Below are positions 34,044-45,246 of a stretch of 64,000 bases of DNA, in pieces. The DNA is from Cordylochernes scorpioides (Eukaryota; Arthropoda; Arachnida; Pseudoscorpiones; Chernetidae), in contig CP092869.1 of NCBI GenBank assembly GCA_030710605.1, positions 14,081,295 to 14,145,294 of the forward strand, read 5' to 3'. The translations under genes and the position numbers were made by a program. How positions within the stretch are numbered: position 1 is the first letter of the stretch; every line of letters starts with the position of its first letter. The notes under the pieces were generated by a model that was not told the origin of the DNA, searched no databases, and worked only from the letters and a program-made list of their open reading frames with translations.

Positions 34044-34205
34044 TGAGGAACATGCGCTATGTGTAGCTGCTCCTAACATGGAGTACAAACGCTGGTCATC
34101 CTGTATCCCTGGAGCCCTTATGTACAGGGTACTATCAGCCAGGCCAGCTGAGCCTAGGTTTTTTGGTGAGCTTGTTACTGCTCCCCCTCCTCCTTTTTCA
34201 TCCAT
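34044..34205 (-). mobile_element. SINE-like retroposon family F, fragment
   Basis: The middle part only, from GAGGAACATGCGCTATG to CTCCTTTTTCATCC. It is embedded between the two arms of the family D foldback remnant at 33835-34955. Confidence 0.7.
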
Positions 34206-34630
34206 GTCATTATTGTAAATATGATCAACTGGGTTTCTCTTTTTGAGCGGCATCCGATAATGTTATTTTGAACTGGAACTATTTAAGATCTCAGTAAAAA
34301 GAGAAAATGCTAATCTCTGTAACAAAAAAACTATACAGAGAAAAGTCCTTGCTGGAAATTTACATTCTAGCGAAGTTATTTTGGTCCCCGAGCCAGAACC
34401 GAATAACCAAGGAAGAAAAAAAGCGAACTGCGTCTATATTTGTGGTCCATCGATATTTTTGGCTTATTTTTGGGATAATGAAGTATGTCTCCTTGTGAAG
34501 GCATCCTTTAGCCAACCAAAGATTATTCAACCTGGATATGTCCACATTTTTAATTACTTTTTTTTTTACAACTCTCTAAATAAAACTCAAAGGTAACAAT
34601 CTCCAAAATATATACATATATATATTATTT

Positions 34631-34763
34631 ACTGGAAATGCGTTTCTTTTAGATATCATCAAATATTATCTCTACAGACCTTATTGCAATGATATGTAAT
34701 TTGCAGTAAGGTCTGTAGAGATAATATTTGATGATATCTAAAAGAAACGCATTGCCAGTAAAT
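34631..34763. repeat. Inverted repeat, ~60-bp arms
   Basis: TTACTGGAAATGCGTTTCTT ... is mirrored by AAGAAACGCATTGCCAGTAA. The arms match the 81-bp unit at 12.2-12.6 kb. It can form a long hairpin. Confidence 0.85.
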
Positions 34764-34948
34764 TTATTTGTGTAAAATTTTAACGATAGATGGCAATAAA
34801 ATTTAATTTACTAACATATATATATATATATTAAATATGTTGATAAATATGACGCACATAAAATATGTTATAACACCTTAATAAAGGTTAGCGTTCATCC
34901 AACTGAAATATTGGTAAATGATATTTTGATCCAATATATGCCTTTTTA

Positions 34949-34959
<11 letters not shown>

Positions 34960-35001
<42 letters not shown>

Positions 35002-38000
35002 GTGAATACGTATTTTTCAACGTTTTTTGTTTATTGTTAAAATAAATAATTTTAAAATGAAAGGACAGTAAAAAGTATGCGAAAAAAGTTAGGCTTTTCA
35101 ATCTTGCTTATGGTAATGTAGAAATAAAAGGCCAAACAGCAATGTCAACCGTCAGTATATTTATTCATATAGATCAAACACAATCTTTCAGATATATTTA
35201 TCTAGAAACGTCTGGAAAAGTCGAGACACCTGGATAAATGTTCTTGTAACATGCTTTGTATTTATTTATGTAAAATATTTAATTATTCTCTGATTTTTCT
35301 TCATAGTTAGGCAGTCGGCAACACTGTACTTTCTTTCTTTCTCTAATTTTACATAAGTTTTGTTTATATATTACGGTTAACCTTGTTGTAATTTAATTAA
35401 ATATTAAAACACAAACTATTGTTGCTATCCTTTATTTCTAAATAGGAAACGTTACAGCTATATATAGAAAATAACATTATCTTTTGATAATATATTAAAA
35501 CATGATGATGCTATTTTATTTAAATACTTTAAATATAGTAACTCCATATCTTGGCAGTTTTTTTTTTTCAGATGTTCTGTAATTGTCAAATGTTTTTTTC
35601 TGTATATATATATATATATATAAAGATATATGGAGCATACACATTTAAATCCACCTTTTATTCTTTATTATTATTATTATTTTTTAGAAAGTTGTTGACA
35701 CCTGACTGTGTTTACAGTCTTATATAATTGCTATCACTGAAGAGAAAGGGAAGCTATATAAATAATCTAATTGATGTAAATAATTATGTGTAATTGCTAT
35801 CTGATGTTAGAGCAGAATAAAATTACAGAACATTCTCGCATTACAAAACTTTTTGGGAAAAGTGTTTCTTATATTTATTTTTATTTGATATATATATATC
35901 TACACTTTTCTTAAGAATATATTCTGGGCTACTGAGAAAGAATACTGTAGAGTATGTCCCTCACAACGTCTCAAGTCGTAAAAAATGTCGCCTAGGCTCA
36001 AAATGGATGTCCTTCAAAATAACGAGACCGAATGTGAAAAACAAGTAATTTTCCAAAGAAAAATTTCAACTTTCTTTTATCCTTAAAAAAAAAAAGTTAT
36101 TTATAAATAAATTTAAAAGAATTTATTACACCAAATAGTTATTTTAACAGACGCAATTCAAATCATATTCTATGATTAAAATTAAGATTTATATAGAGCG
36201 CTTAATTTAAAAAGGTTCAACATCAATCTATAGCTATTTTCTTTTTAATTTTTTATTCTACTACATATCAGTGACTCTTTGACACCAATGTATTGTAAAT
36301 TGTTGGTTAGAATCTTGGTTTGTATTTTATCAATATAGTGATTAAGGCGTTTGAAATAATGTAATTTCCTAATTCAAAATCATTGAATAATGCTCCAATA
36401 GAGTTAAATTTCTCTATCTTTGGGGAATATCTTTTCAACATGTTGTTGTCCCGACTTTTATATATTTTTATTTTAAAAATCTAAGTGAAATATCCCCCCT
36501 AATTCGAAACATTCTAAGAAACCTTTCACATGGCCCATGTTCCGCATTCATAACTAGATACTCTGATATCTATCTTTCTGCGGGCAGTTACAGCAATCAC
36601 CATTACACCATGTAGGTCTGCCATGGTATTATGTTGCTCAATAGGTGAGAGATGATTATTCCTTCCATGGATATCATTAGGTAAGGCACACTTTCTTATG
36701 GCTCATCTCAACACAGAAATCCATTGGATGATTAACCAAATGATCTCATTGGATCTAGAAACCTCTCTAAGGATGCTACCCTATATTTCAGATAAAGTGG
36801 TCACTTTATGGAATTTAAAAACCTATTTAGCACGATGGTTTCTTTAGAAAAAAAAAAAGCATTTTACTGTGCATCCTTACTGATGGACATCCTTACTAAT
36901 GAGAAAAATATTGGGAAGGCTTAACTCATCAAATCATTCTAAATATATATATGGCACACTTTTACCTTATAATTGAAGAAGATAGTTGATTTTTGAGAGA
37001 TCCTTTTAATGATTCGATTTGGTATTGTATAGAGAAAGCGGAAGCTTAAAGAGAGATGTGATGGTCTTAGAAAGATTTAACTGTATATTAATAATAAGTT
37101 TTACCTTTGATCAGACATATATTGGAGATCTCTGTCAAAAACAAGATATTCAATTCTTAAATTTACTGTTTCTTTTTGTAAATTTGTTATACTCGGTTGT
37201 GTAAAGATATTTCGCGCAGTTTGATCAAAATATATATTTTTAAAAAGTCTTAAAAGAAAGCGTATAGCTTATTGAAATATTGGATTTGAAGAATTAGCGT
37301 GTTATATATATTTATTCAAACTCTACACAATCTATTATGGTTCTTCATGTAATTCTTTATATGTATTTGAGCAGCCGTGAGTATTCGTCCTACATATTTT
37401 TTACTGATGAGGAAATAACAAACGCGGAAATTTTCAGGGTGGCCAGATATCGCTTTTTTCTTAACTTCCTTCTTGTTCTTATTTTGATAACATCACGTTT
37501 GTAGGTGATTGCCTTTGGCATAAATGTTGTGGTTTCCAACCGCGTCTCTTCTTTTAAAAATTGTATATTTAAAAACATACATTCTTGAGAGTTTATGCGC
37601 ATTTGTTTTTCGAAATTTTACTTGAAAGGGTTCTTTTTTTTTTGTATGCCTTTATTTCATGCTTAAACACACACACACACAAATATTTATATTATTTATG
37701 AGTGGGACGCATTGTTTCAAAATCCCGATACCCCCCTCCCTTTATAACAAACAGAATTTTAAGTTTTTTTTTTGTTTAAAGAGTTTAATTTTACCTTATT
37801 TATAACTTCTTAATATTAAAAACTTTATATAATAAATAATATGCGGAAAGTAATCTCTCGTCTTTTTTTTTTTTCAAAAATTTACTTTTCCTCGAAAATT
37901 TTGAAACGGACTTTTGACTAGCGGGTAGTTTATTTTTGTTTTTGGTTAAGTCACTTCTTCTCGAAGCGAAAGGAAGTTCTATGTTTACACTTGCGATTTC

Positions 38001-38280
38001 TAGTTTCTATCTCAATTATATTTTTTATTTCTAAAAATTGGCATTAAGAATGATAATAGAGGAACTAATAGAAATATATTTGACATGCCAAAAAATTTAA
38101 GATGAATTCAAGTTATAAATTAATTGAATATAGGTATAAATATTTTAAGAAAATGTTTCTAAATTGAAACAATATCTAATTGCAATCCTCGAATGAAAAC
38201 GTAATATTATCAAACAGAAGAAACACGCGTTTCGCGTTTTTTTTTAATTTTTTTTTTTTTAGAAGCGTAAATATATTAAT
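34960..38280. other. AT-rich intergenic or intronic sequence
   Basis: Mostly AT-rich with (TA)n tracts at 34955-34985 and 35603-35625, and poly-T runs. A degenerate family B trace lies at 36908-36940. No gene recognised. Confidence 0.55.
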
Positions 38281-38281
38281 A

Positions 38282-38453
38282 CAGTCGAACTTGGATAATT
38301 CGAACCCCAAGGGACCATAAAAAAATTCGAATTATCCAAAAATTCGAATTAAAAACGGAATTTCTATTTATCGGAAATTCTAGTGACCAAGATAAATATT
38401 CGAATTAAAGAGGTTTTCGAATTAAAGAAGTTCGAATTATCCAAGTTCTACTG
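38282..38453. mobile_element. pogo/Tigger-like MITE, family 3 (172 bp)
   Basis: The left end is CAGTCGAACTTGGATAATTC and the right end is GAATTATCCAAGTTCTACTG, both next to TA. The interior is built from ATTCGAATTA repeats. The terminus differs from families 1 and 2, so three pogo-type MITE families share the window. Confidence 0.88.
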
Positions 38454-38904
38454 TATATCAATTTTTAAGACTTCATTTTTTAAATAATTGTTGATGCTGT
38501 CAAAGAAGTAGTTTAAGTAACTTTAAGATGTATGTGAATCATTATTGATTTTTTGAATTGCCAATAATCAAACAGCTTCAATATTTTACCATTTTGTTAG
38601 AGTAAATGTAAATTTTTTTTTGACATTATGGCATTGTCTGCTTACACAGTGCAAATACCCAAAGTCCATGTCAATGTACACTCCAAATATCGAATTTTCA
38701 AGCAAGATACCTACTTTATAACTTACCTACTTTATATCTTTGTACATAAAGGTACAACTAGATTGTAAGATAGTGCTTTAGTATATATTTTTATTGATTT
38801 AGTTTTTGAGGAAATTCTCTAAAGTGTGTATATGTGTATGAAATAAGTTTAGTAATTCTTGCATCTAATAGATGGGGAAGTGGATCCTCAAAATTTGAAG
38901 ATCT

Positions 38905-39262
38905 TCTTCTTCTTCTTTCTTATCTCCACTCAATCATATTAGGGTATCGAGCTTGTAAAACTTGATAACCATCATGACTGGGTGAAGTAGAATGCGTCTG
39001 CCATTGTCATTAAGACTGAGAGCACTACTCAGTGGCAGGCCTACTTAGCTCCAAAAGAAATGGCCGCCTCTGACATGAGGAACAGACGCCATGCGCAGCC
39101 ACTCCTAACATGGAGTACAGACTCATCCTGTATCCCTGGATTAGGAGCCCTTACAGGATACTATCAGCCAGGCCAGCTGAGCCCAGGTTTTTTAGTGAGC
39201 TTGTTACTGCTCCCCCTCCTCCTTTTTCATCTGGGCTTGGGACAGGCAAAGGCGGAGTTAAA
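38905..39262 (-). mobile_element. SINE-like retroposon family F, full copy
   Basis: Read on the - strand it starts near AACTCCGCCTTTGCC, runs through GGAGGAGGGGGAGCAG and TGAGGAACAGACGCC (complement), and ends in CAAGTTTTACAAGCTCG...GGAGATAAGAAAGAAG. Its last ~60 nt are shared with the LINE ends at 51100-51178 and 54600-54675, so it is probably mobilised by that LINE. The Pro/Leu-rich frames across it are not genes. Confidence 0.75.
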
Positions 39263-39349
39263 ATGCAGTAAAAATGAGATGGGTACTAAAGATATAATCA
39301 ACTGAAGTTACCAAATGGTAAGGAATTCTACCTACACCATATACCAAGT

Positions 39350-39522
39350 GTACTTGATAACAGTAACTATTTAAAACATGCTATGATACATTTTCTCATT
39401 CATTACTTTTGTCTGAAGATGGTAACAATACTGTTACTCTATCGTCACACCATTTATTTAGATTTGGTCTTATTACCTTGTGTTTATAATCTACATTCCA
39501 AATTGTACCTTATCATTTTTAT
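39350..39522. mobile_element. Inverted-repeat family T, right half
   Basis: It reads CACTTGATAACAGTAACTAT, TTTGTCTGAAGATGGTAAC and CCAAATTGTACCTTATCAT. A second half-copy (39720-40195) is split by the SINE at 39745-40054. Confidence 0.75.
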
Positions 39523-39744
39523 CTCTATACTAGATTATGAGAAAAATTACTATAAGAGAATTTAAATAAGACTTTTTTTATTCAAAAGAAATTACACAAT
39601 TAACAGAATGGAAGAAAGAGGAAATATCAATGATATTTATAGATATACTTTTTTTTCCACTTTTAATTCTAAGAATAATATTCTGTGATTCTCAGATAAC
39701 TGTCTTCTTCTTATCTGTTATCTTGTTTACACACTTGATAACAG

Positions 39745-40054
39745 TTTTTTTTTTTTGCTTATCCCTAGTACACGTGGTACAGGCCATGATAATCATGGTG
39801 GGTAGTTAAGCGACTGCTTTTTACTGTAAGCGCACCACATGTCTACACATGTGAAAGCAGTTCGACTTTGCACTTACAAATGTGCCAGAGCCCCGTTTGG
39901 TTACTTGCACTCGCTGGTGGGGTTGGACTTTTGCAAGAATCGGGGGGCCATTGGAGCATTTTTTTTTTTTTAAACAGAAAAAAAGTGTCCAATGCGGGGA
40001 TCGAACCCGGGTCGTAGTGGTCGTAAACCAAACGGTTTAACCAGCCTTCCACCG
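39745..40054 (-). mobile_element. tRNA-derived SINE (family E)
   Basis: A reverse-orientation copy starts with the poly-T (tail) at 39745 and ends at CTTCCACCGA. It interrupts an inverted-repeat family T element between CTTGATAACAG and TAACTATTTAAA. The uninterrupted order is seen at 39352-39378. Confidence 0.88.
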
Positions 40055-40359
40055 AGTAACTATTTAAAACATGCTGTGGTAAAATTTCTCATTCAGTACT
40101 TTTGTCTGAAGATGGTAACAACGCTGTTACCGAAACGTCACACACTATTTATTTATTTGGATTTAGTCTTATTTCCTTGTTTTAGATATACTTTTAGTTA
40201 TATCTAAAAAAGTTTTGCTTATAACGGGGTTTTTGTCCCCAACATGCTCAATGGCATTAACCGAGGAATTCATACAGAATGTTCCTGTTTTTTATATAGA
40301 GAGATAGGATCAACTCTGTATATAATGTCTCTCTCTCACATGGAGTTTGTTGTGTTCAG

Positions 40360-40536
40360 CTCATCACGTAGCTCTGAACGAGCCTCAGCATGCCATCCTC
40401 CCCCCTTCAAACAGAATCGAAGTTGTGGCGTTGACGTACGCAACACTCGCGGACATCCACCTCCCAACGGCAAGAAGACTCCAATCAGACGTCTCGATGA
40501 GGAAGCACTTAAGAGGTCTCGAGTTCTCAACAGCCA
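40360..40536 (+). CDS. IQSEC: IQSEC/schizo-loner Arf-GEF, internal exon (N-terminal region)
   Basis: This internal exon is 177 nt long and encodes 58 complete codons plus split codons at both ends. The acceptor TTTGTTGTGTTCAG precedes 40360 and the donor GTAAGT starts at 40537. The peptide begins Ser/Arg-rich and ends EEALKRSRVLNSQ. Its C-terminal part matches the segment EEEAIKRSRSLSES that, as I recall it, directly precedes the IQ region in animal IQSEC proteins. The exon ends in phase 2 (CA|), and the first base of the exon at 54835 (G) completes a Gln codon. It is GC-richer than its surroundings. IQSEC proteins activate Arf6 at membranes and synapses and act in Drosophila myoblast fusion and axon guidance (loner/schizo). 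The middle Pro/Lys-rich stretch is not something I recognise. Identity rests on the last ~20 residues and on the junction with the next exon. Confidence 0.8.
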
Positions 40537-40622
40537 GTAAGTATAGCCGTTGTTATAACTACCTACCCCATGTACGCTCTATGGCAGGGGTTAGCTACTT
40601 ACATATACAGTTATAGTATAAT

Positions 40623-40993
40623 ATAGGCGGAACTCCGCCCTTGCCGGTCCCAAGCCCGGATGAAAAAGGAGGAGGGGGAGCAGTAACAAGCTCACTAAAA
40701 AACTTGGGCTCAGCTGGCCTGGCTGATAGTACCTTGTAAGGGCTCCTAATCCAGGGATACAGGATGAGCAGCATTTGTACTCCATGTTAGGAGTAGCTGC
40801 ACATGGTGTCTGTTCCTCATGTCAGAGGCGGCCATTTCTTTTGGAGCTAAGTCGGTCTGCCACTGAGTAGTGCTCCCAGTCTTAATGACAAAGGCAGACA
40901 CATTCTACTTCACCCAGTCATGATGGTTGTCAAGCTTTACAAGCTTGATACCCTAATATGATTGAGTGGAGATAAGAAAGAAGAAGAAGAAGA
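40623..40993 (+). mobile_element. SINE-like retroposon family F, full copy
   Basis: It begins GGCGGAACTCCGCCCTTGCC, about 85 bp downstream of the IQSEC exon, and ends GGAGATAAGAAAGAAGAAG. It is the clearest + orientation copy and serves as reference. Confidence 0.78.
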
Positions 40994-41149
40994 CAGTTAT
41001 AGTCTTTCTAACTCAACCAACTAGTATTGCTTTAATTCAACCAATCCAACCATTTCCTTTTTTCAAATTACCATCTTTAATTCAACTGACTATAATTCTT
41101 TAACACTTGCAATTTCGGTTTATTTATTTTTAAATGGAATATTCCAGAA

Positions 41150-41290
41150 TTGGCCAAATTAATGGTTGACATGGAAACAAAGATGTCAACTCTACACAGT
41201 GTTGTTACCAAGAGGTTTGAAGGGACAGGTAGCTTGCACAAAGTAAGCTGAAGGAGGTATTGCTATAGTTTTTTTATATTAAGAAAGGTG
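41150..41290. repeat. Local intronic duplication (unit also at 41815-41925, 46225-46290, 46985-47080)
   Basis: The phrases TTGACATGGAAACAAAG, TTACCAAGAGG and GCACAAAGTAAGCTG recur. The R1 LINE sits between the second and third units, and the third is split by SINEs. Confidence 0.55.
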
Positions 41291-41300
41291 TCTTCTTGAT

Positions 41301-41790
41301 TAATTAAAGGAATGATTATAAGGCACAATTTGGTTATCTATATATATAAAAATGAATGTTTGTATGTTTGTCTGTTGGTTGGTCTGTATGTCCGGTATAC
41401 AAATTTGCAGTAGTTCACTAATTCAAACCAAAATTTCAATACATAGGTAAAAAATAACGAGGATGACGATAGGCCATTTTAAAAAATATATAAATCAATT
41501 ATTAAAACTATATATTCAAATTATTCTAAATAGCTCACGAGCAGCGCCCTCGAGAACGCGGTGGAACTGATGGCGGGGCGCAGACATTTACTCGCTGGCA
41601 GCCAACGGGCACATGTTTAATGTGTTTGAATAATACATTTAATCATGTAAACCCGGGCGTTGCCCGGGTCATTCGTCTAGTAGATGATAAACACAAGGAA
41701 AAAAGCCAAATCCAAATAAATAAACAGTGTGTACACATTTGTTGGTTTGGGTTTGGTCTTATTACAGTGTGTTTATAAAGGAATGATTAA
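41301..41790. mobile_element. Inverted-repeat family T copy containing the Helitron
   Basis: The left part ends ACAATTTGGTTA at 41336 and resumes TAGATGATAAACACAAGG at 41681. The right arm (GGTCTTATTACAGTGTG) ends near 41790. Confidence 0.75.
41337..41680 (+). mobile_element. Non-autonomous Helitron, 344 bp
   Basis: The 5' end is TCTATATATATAAAAATG, preceded by A. The 3' end is a GC hairpin (ACCCGGGCGTTGCCCGGGT) followed 8 nt later by CTAG and then T. TC...CTRR ends, a 3' hairpin and insertion between A and T are the defining Helitron features. There is no target duplication and no Rep/helicase frame. It interrupts an inverted-repeat family T copy, GGTTA|TAGATGATAAACAC, whose uninterrupted form occurs nearby (for example near 51612). 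Confidence 0.93.
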
Positions 41791-42151
41791 GCACATATCT
41801 CTCTGATTCACTATATTAGAGATTAATGGTTGAAACAATGAAGTAAACTCAACCTATTGTAACATGATGGTTATCAAGAGGTGGTACTGGTAGCTAGCAC
41901 AAAGTAAGCTGGAGTTTCCAGTTTATTTTTTATTTTATTAATTAACTTTATTAACATCATGAAACGCGATATCCCAAACTCAGGGATATTTGCGCCAATA
42001 CATTTCACTGCATTACAGCAATTCGGCTATATACAATCCTGTTCAATTCATTATTTTACATAAATTAACTAAAGAAAATTGTCCAAAGAGAAAAACAAAC
42101 AACAAAGCAAAACACACAGAGCAAGCATCGCAGTTCTTTTTTTTTTTTTTT

Positions 42152-45100
42152 CTAAGATTCCTTCTCTTTTTTCCAATTCAAGAGAAAGTTGTATATGTAT
42201 TTACAAAATTGATCAAAATTTTTATACTTTTCTTTTTTGTCTACAAATTCATCAAGCTGTCCAATACGACCAAATCTATTTTCCCTAAAATCCCGGAAAA
42301 TTGGGCACTCCAGAAGTAGATGTCTCGCGTCTTGAATTTCACCTCCGCAGAAGCATCCTGGTTCCTTCACGGCGCCGATAGTTGCCAAAAATTTCCCAAA
42401 ATTGCCATGATCTGTAATGAATTGGATATTATAAAAATTTGGACGGAAAAATCTTGGAATTCCTAATTCGAAAAAGCTTCTGAAAATTACATTAGTGTTC
42501 TCAAAAATTTCATTCATTTTTGCGTGTAAGAATGATTTGACTATACTTGGAGCATGGGGTTCGTAAGTAATTAGATCTTCAATGGACATTTGAGCTAGAT
42601 CAAATTTGATTATTCTGGATTCTATATAATCTGTTAGGAGTGGAATTTTTGCCAAGCTATGCACACAGTTTGATGAAGTAGTTTTGTATGCTCTAACTGC
42701 CCATAAAATGATCTGGTACTGCATGGAGTTCAGTTTTTGTTTACAACGATTGTTTAAATATTTGAACCAAATTTCAGAACCGTATGTAAGTACAGGCCTA
42801 ATGATTGTTTTGAATAAAGTTAACCTCTTTTCAGTGTCTAAACCCCACATATTGCCACTTAGTGAACATAATAAATTTTTCATACGTCCTGCCTTACACA
42901 GAATATCATTAACATGCGGTGTAAAGTTAACTTTGTTTTTCCATTTGTGATTAGAAAATTTCATTCCCAGAATTTTTACTTGCTTGACCGGCATTATTAT
43001 ATTGTTATTAACCTTAATAGGTATTTTTTGTCTGTTATGTAGGTATAGCATATTAGTCTTCTCTGTACTGATCGTTAATTTATTTCTATTACACCATTGG
43101 ATCACATAATTTAAGGTGTATTCACTTGCGGTTTTTAGTCCTTCAATAGTCTTATTCCAGCAAATTATTGTAACGTCGTCTGCATAACATATAATATCTG
43201 CATTCATTGAATCAAAATTTATCAACAAATCATTTAGCAAAATATTCCATAGAAGTGGAGATAAAGGTCCACCCTGTGGACATCCTTTAGTTAGTTTCTT
43301 ATAAAAAGTTTCTGATTCGTATGTAAATTTCACCTCCCTTTCATTATTCAAATAAGATTTTATGATCCGTATTAAATCTGAAGGAACATCATCATTATCC
43401 ATTCTTTTTATAATAGCAGGCCACCATGCATTGTCGAATGCACCCGCAATATCTATAGCTATCAAGGAAGTCAATTCTTTTTGTTTATGTTTCAATATAG
43501 TTTCTATAATTTTATCCATTCCAGTAATTGTTGATCTAGATTTCATAAAACCATGCTGCCTTGAGCTCATTAAATTATTCTCTAAATAATAGTTACTTAA
43601 TTTATTTTTTATTATATTCTCAAATGTTTTAGCTAGATTAGATGTCAATGATATAGGTCTATAACTTTTATTTATTTCATAATTCGTTTTGCCTGGTTTT
43701 GGAATTATTTTTAAGAATGATTTTTTCCATTCATCCGGATAATATCCCATTTCTATACATTTATTGAATAATTTATGCAGAATTGGGATTATTTTTATTT
43801 TAGCCTGTCTAATCATATTGTTACTAATGTAATCAGGGCCCGGTGCTTTTTTAATATTTGTTTTTAAAATTGTTTCCTCTATTTCCTTAGATTCGATATA
43901 AACACTACTTTTATTTTTATATTTAGGCGTATAATTTCTAATCAAAATATGATCATCTTTATCCAAACCTCCAATATCATCCTGAAATAGATCGTTCATT
44001 AAACTTTTTATTTTGTCGGTCTTTAAATGATCTGGTAAATTATCTATTAGTGGTAATCCTAAATTTCTATTTTTCGATCTCAATGACTTGAATATCCTGT
44101 AAGCATTACCAAATGAGTTATTTGAATGACTTTCTTCTATAAAAATTCTCCAACTCGCTCTTTTTGCCTTTTTACTTTTATTTAAATATTTATTTCTCAT
44201 TGATTTATAGGTCTTTTCAAGGACCTTTCCATGTCGGTAATACAAATTTCTAATATAGTGGAAATCGTTTTTCATTTTCTCCAGCTTCCCATCCCACCAG
44301 TATGTATTTGTTTTATGATTTCCGCTTCTTGTCTTGACATTTAGTGACAGATAAGCTGCCTCTTTAATTATTTGTGTGAGAGTCTTTACAATGTTGTCAA
44401 TATCTTTGATGTTTGACGCGTGGTTTATCATGGTGATAATATTATCTACGTCTTGTATTGCTATTTTTTCGGTAAATGTTTTCCAATCAGCATCTTTTTC
44501 TATAAATTTCCATGTTGAGTTTTGAACTGTCCTTTGCCTGTTAAAATTGTGATAAATGTCAAAGGTTATTGCTACGTGATCTGAAATGTGCGTCAATATA
44601 GTCGTCTTCCAGTTTTGTACCAAACCTATTGATTTTTTGTTTGAAATCGTAAGATCTATAAAGCTAGAATTTCGGCAGGTGGGTATCTTAAGATTATGAA
44701 TAAATAGGTTATGTTCATCTATGATGGAGTGGAATTTGAAACCATTGGAGTTTGTTGTCGGATCAAACCAGACTGGGTGTCTTGAATTAAAGTCACCACA
44801 TAGTATAATAGGTTGTTGATTGTAGGTCTCCAGAAGCTCTTGAATAAATTTTCTATGAGTGTCATTAAATCTATGTGGATGTATATAAAAGTTTGCGATA
44901 ATAGTATTTGATTTTGCTGAATTTAAAGAAGTGGTTGTACAAAAGGAGTTTGTGAATTTATTGATTTTATTAAATTTTAAACTCTTATTCATAAAGATCG
45001 TTGCAGTATAAATTTGTTCATCTGTCGTTGAATGCACTATTTGAGATTCCAAATCGAAAATTACATCTCTATCAATCAGATAAGGTTCCTGTATTAGGAT

Positions 45101-45211
45101 GATATCTGGTGGGTTGTCTTTTATAGAAGCTTGAAGCTCATTCAGTGCCAAGATACTTTTTCTTACATTTTGTTGTAAACATTTAATTCCTTTTCCCTGC
45201 ATGATATTCAA
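42152..45211 (-). CDS. R1-clade LINE ORF2: endonuclease and reverse transcriptase, intact frame
   Basis: This uninterrupted frame of 1019 codons encodes an APE-type endonuclease at residues ~10-225, with QNVR, LIQEP, GDFNSRHPVW (~138) and SDHVAITF (~207). The reverse transcriptase spans ~430-720. It shows SYRPISLTSN, AIDIAGAFDNAWWPAII (~585-600), KGCPQGGPLSPLLWN and the catalytic CYADDV box (~675). Near residue 952 there is a C-terminal cysteine-histidine motif (CFCGGEIQDARHLLLEC). No RNase H domain is visible. The AFDNxWWP signature and domain order point to the R1/TRAS clade, whose proteins nick target DNA and prime reverse transcription on it. The copy lies antisense in the IQSEC intron. 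The absence of stops over 3 kb suggests recent insertion. Confidence 0.92.
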   Translation of the reverse strand: MNIMQGKGIKCLQQNVRKSILALNELQASIKDNPPDIILIQEPYLIDRDVIFDLESQIVHSTTDEQIYTATIFMNKSLKFNKINKFTNSFCTTTSLNSAKSNTIIANFYIHPHRFNDTHRKFIQELLETYNQQPIILCGDFNSRHPVWFDPTTNSNGFKFHSIIDEHNLFIHNLKIPTCRNSSFIDLTISNKKSIGLVQNWKTTILTHISDHVAITFDIYHNFNRQRTVQNSTWKFIEKDADWKTFTEKIAIQDVDNIITMINHASNIKDIDNIVKTLTQIIKEAAYLSLNVKTRSGNHKTNTYWWDGKLEKMKNDFHYIRNLYYRHGKVLEKTYKSMRNKYLNKSKKAKRASWRIFIEESHSNNSFGNAYRIFKSLRSKNRNLGLPLIDNLPDHLKTDKIKSLMNDLFQDDIGGLDKDDHILIRNYTPKYKNKSSVYIESKEIEETILKTNIKKAPGPDYISNNMIRQAKIKIIPILHKLFNKCIEMGYYPDEWKKSFLKIIPKPGKTNYEINKSYRPISLTSNLAKTFENIIKNKLSNYYLENNLMSSRQHGFMKSRSTITGMDKIIETILKHKQKELTSLIAIDIAGAFDNAWWPAIIKRMDNDDVPSDLIRIIKSYLNNEREVKFTYESETFYKKLTKGCPQGGPLSPLLWNILLNDLLINFDSMNADIICYADDVTIICWNKTIEGLKTASEYTLNYVIQWCNRNKLTISTEKTNMLYLHNRQKIPIKVNNNIIMPVKQVKILGMKFSNHKWKNKVNFTPHVNDILCKAGRMKNLLCSLSGNMWGLDTEKRLTLFKTIIRPVLTYGSEIWFKYLNNRCKQKLNSMQYQIILWAVRAYKTTSSNCVHSLAKIPLLTDYIESRIIKFDLAQMSIEDLITYEPHAPSIVKSFLHAKMNEIFENTNVIFRSFFELGIPRFFRPNFYNIQFITDHGNFGKFLATIGAVKEPGCFCGGEIQDARHLLLECPIFRDFRENRFGRIGQLDEFVDKKEKYKNFDQFCKYIYNFLLNWKKEKES

Positions 45212-45246
45212 ACTAAATAAACAAAAATCTTAGCTGCGAAATTTGC

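Larger units (their letters stand above)
33830..34955. mobile_element. Foldback element family D, expanded by insertions
   Basis: The left arm is 33838-33955 (AAAGCAATCCATAAATAAAG, AATATTTCAGCTGGCTGAAC). The right arm is 34862-34950 (ATGTTATAACACCTTAATAA, GGTTAGCGTTCATCCAACTG, ATATATGCCTTTTTAAT). About 900 bp lies between, holding a family F fragment, the GTTGCTCTTTTTGAGC repeat and the palindrome at 34631-34763. Confidence 0.65.

Noticed and set aside
38905-39305. Leu/Pro-rich frame with a membrane-segment look (also at 40591, 46838, 47475 and 60100)
   Set aside because: Translation of family F retroposon in different copies; the hydrophobic stretch comes from CTGCTCCCCCTCCTCC.
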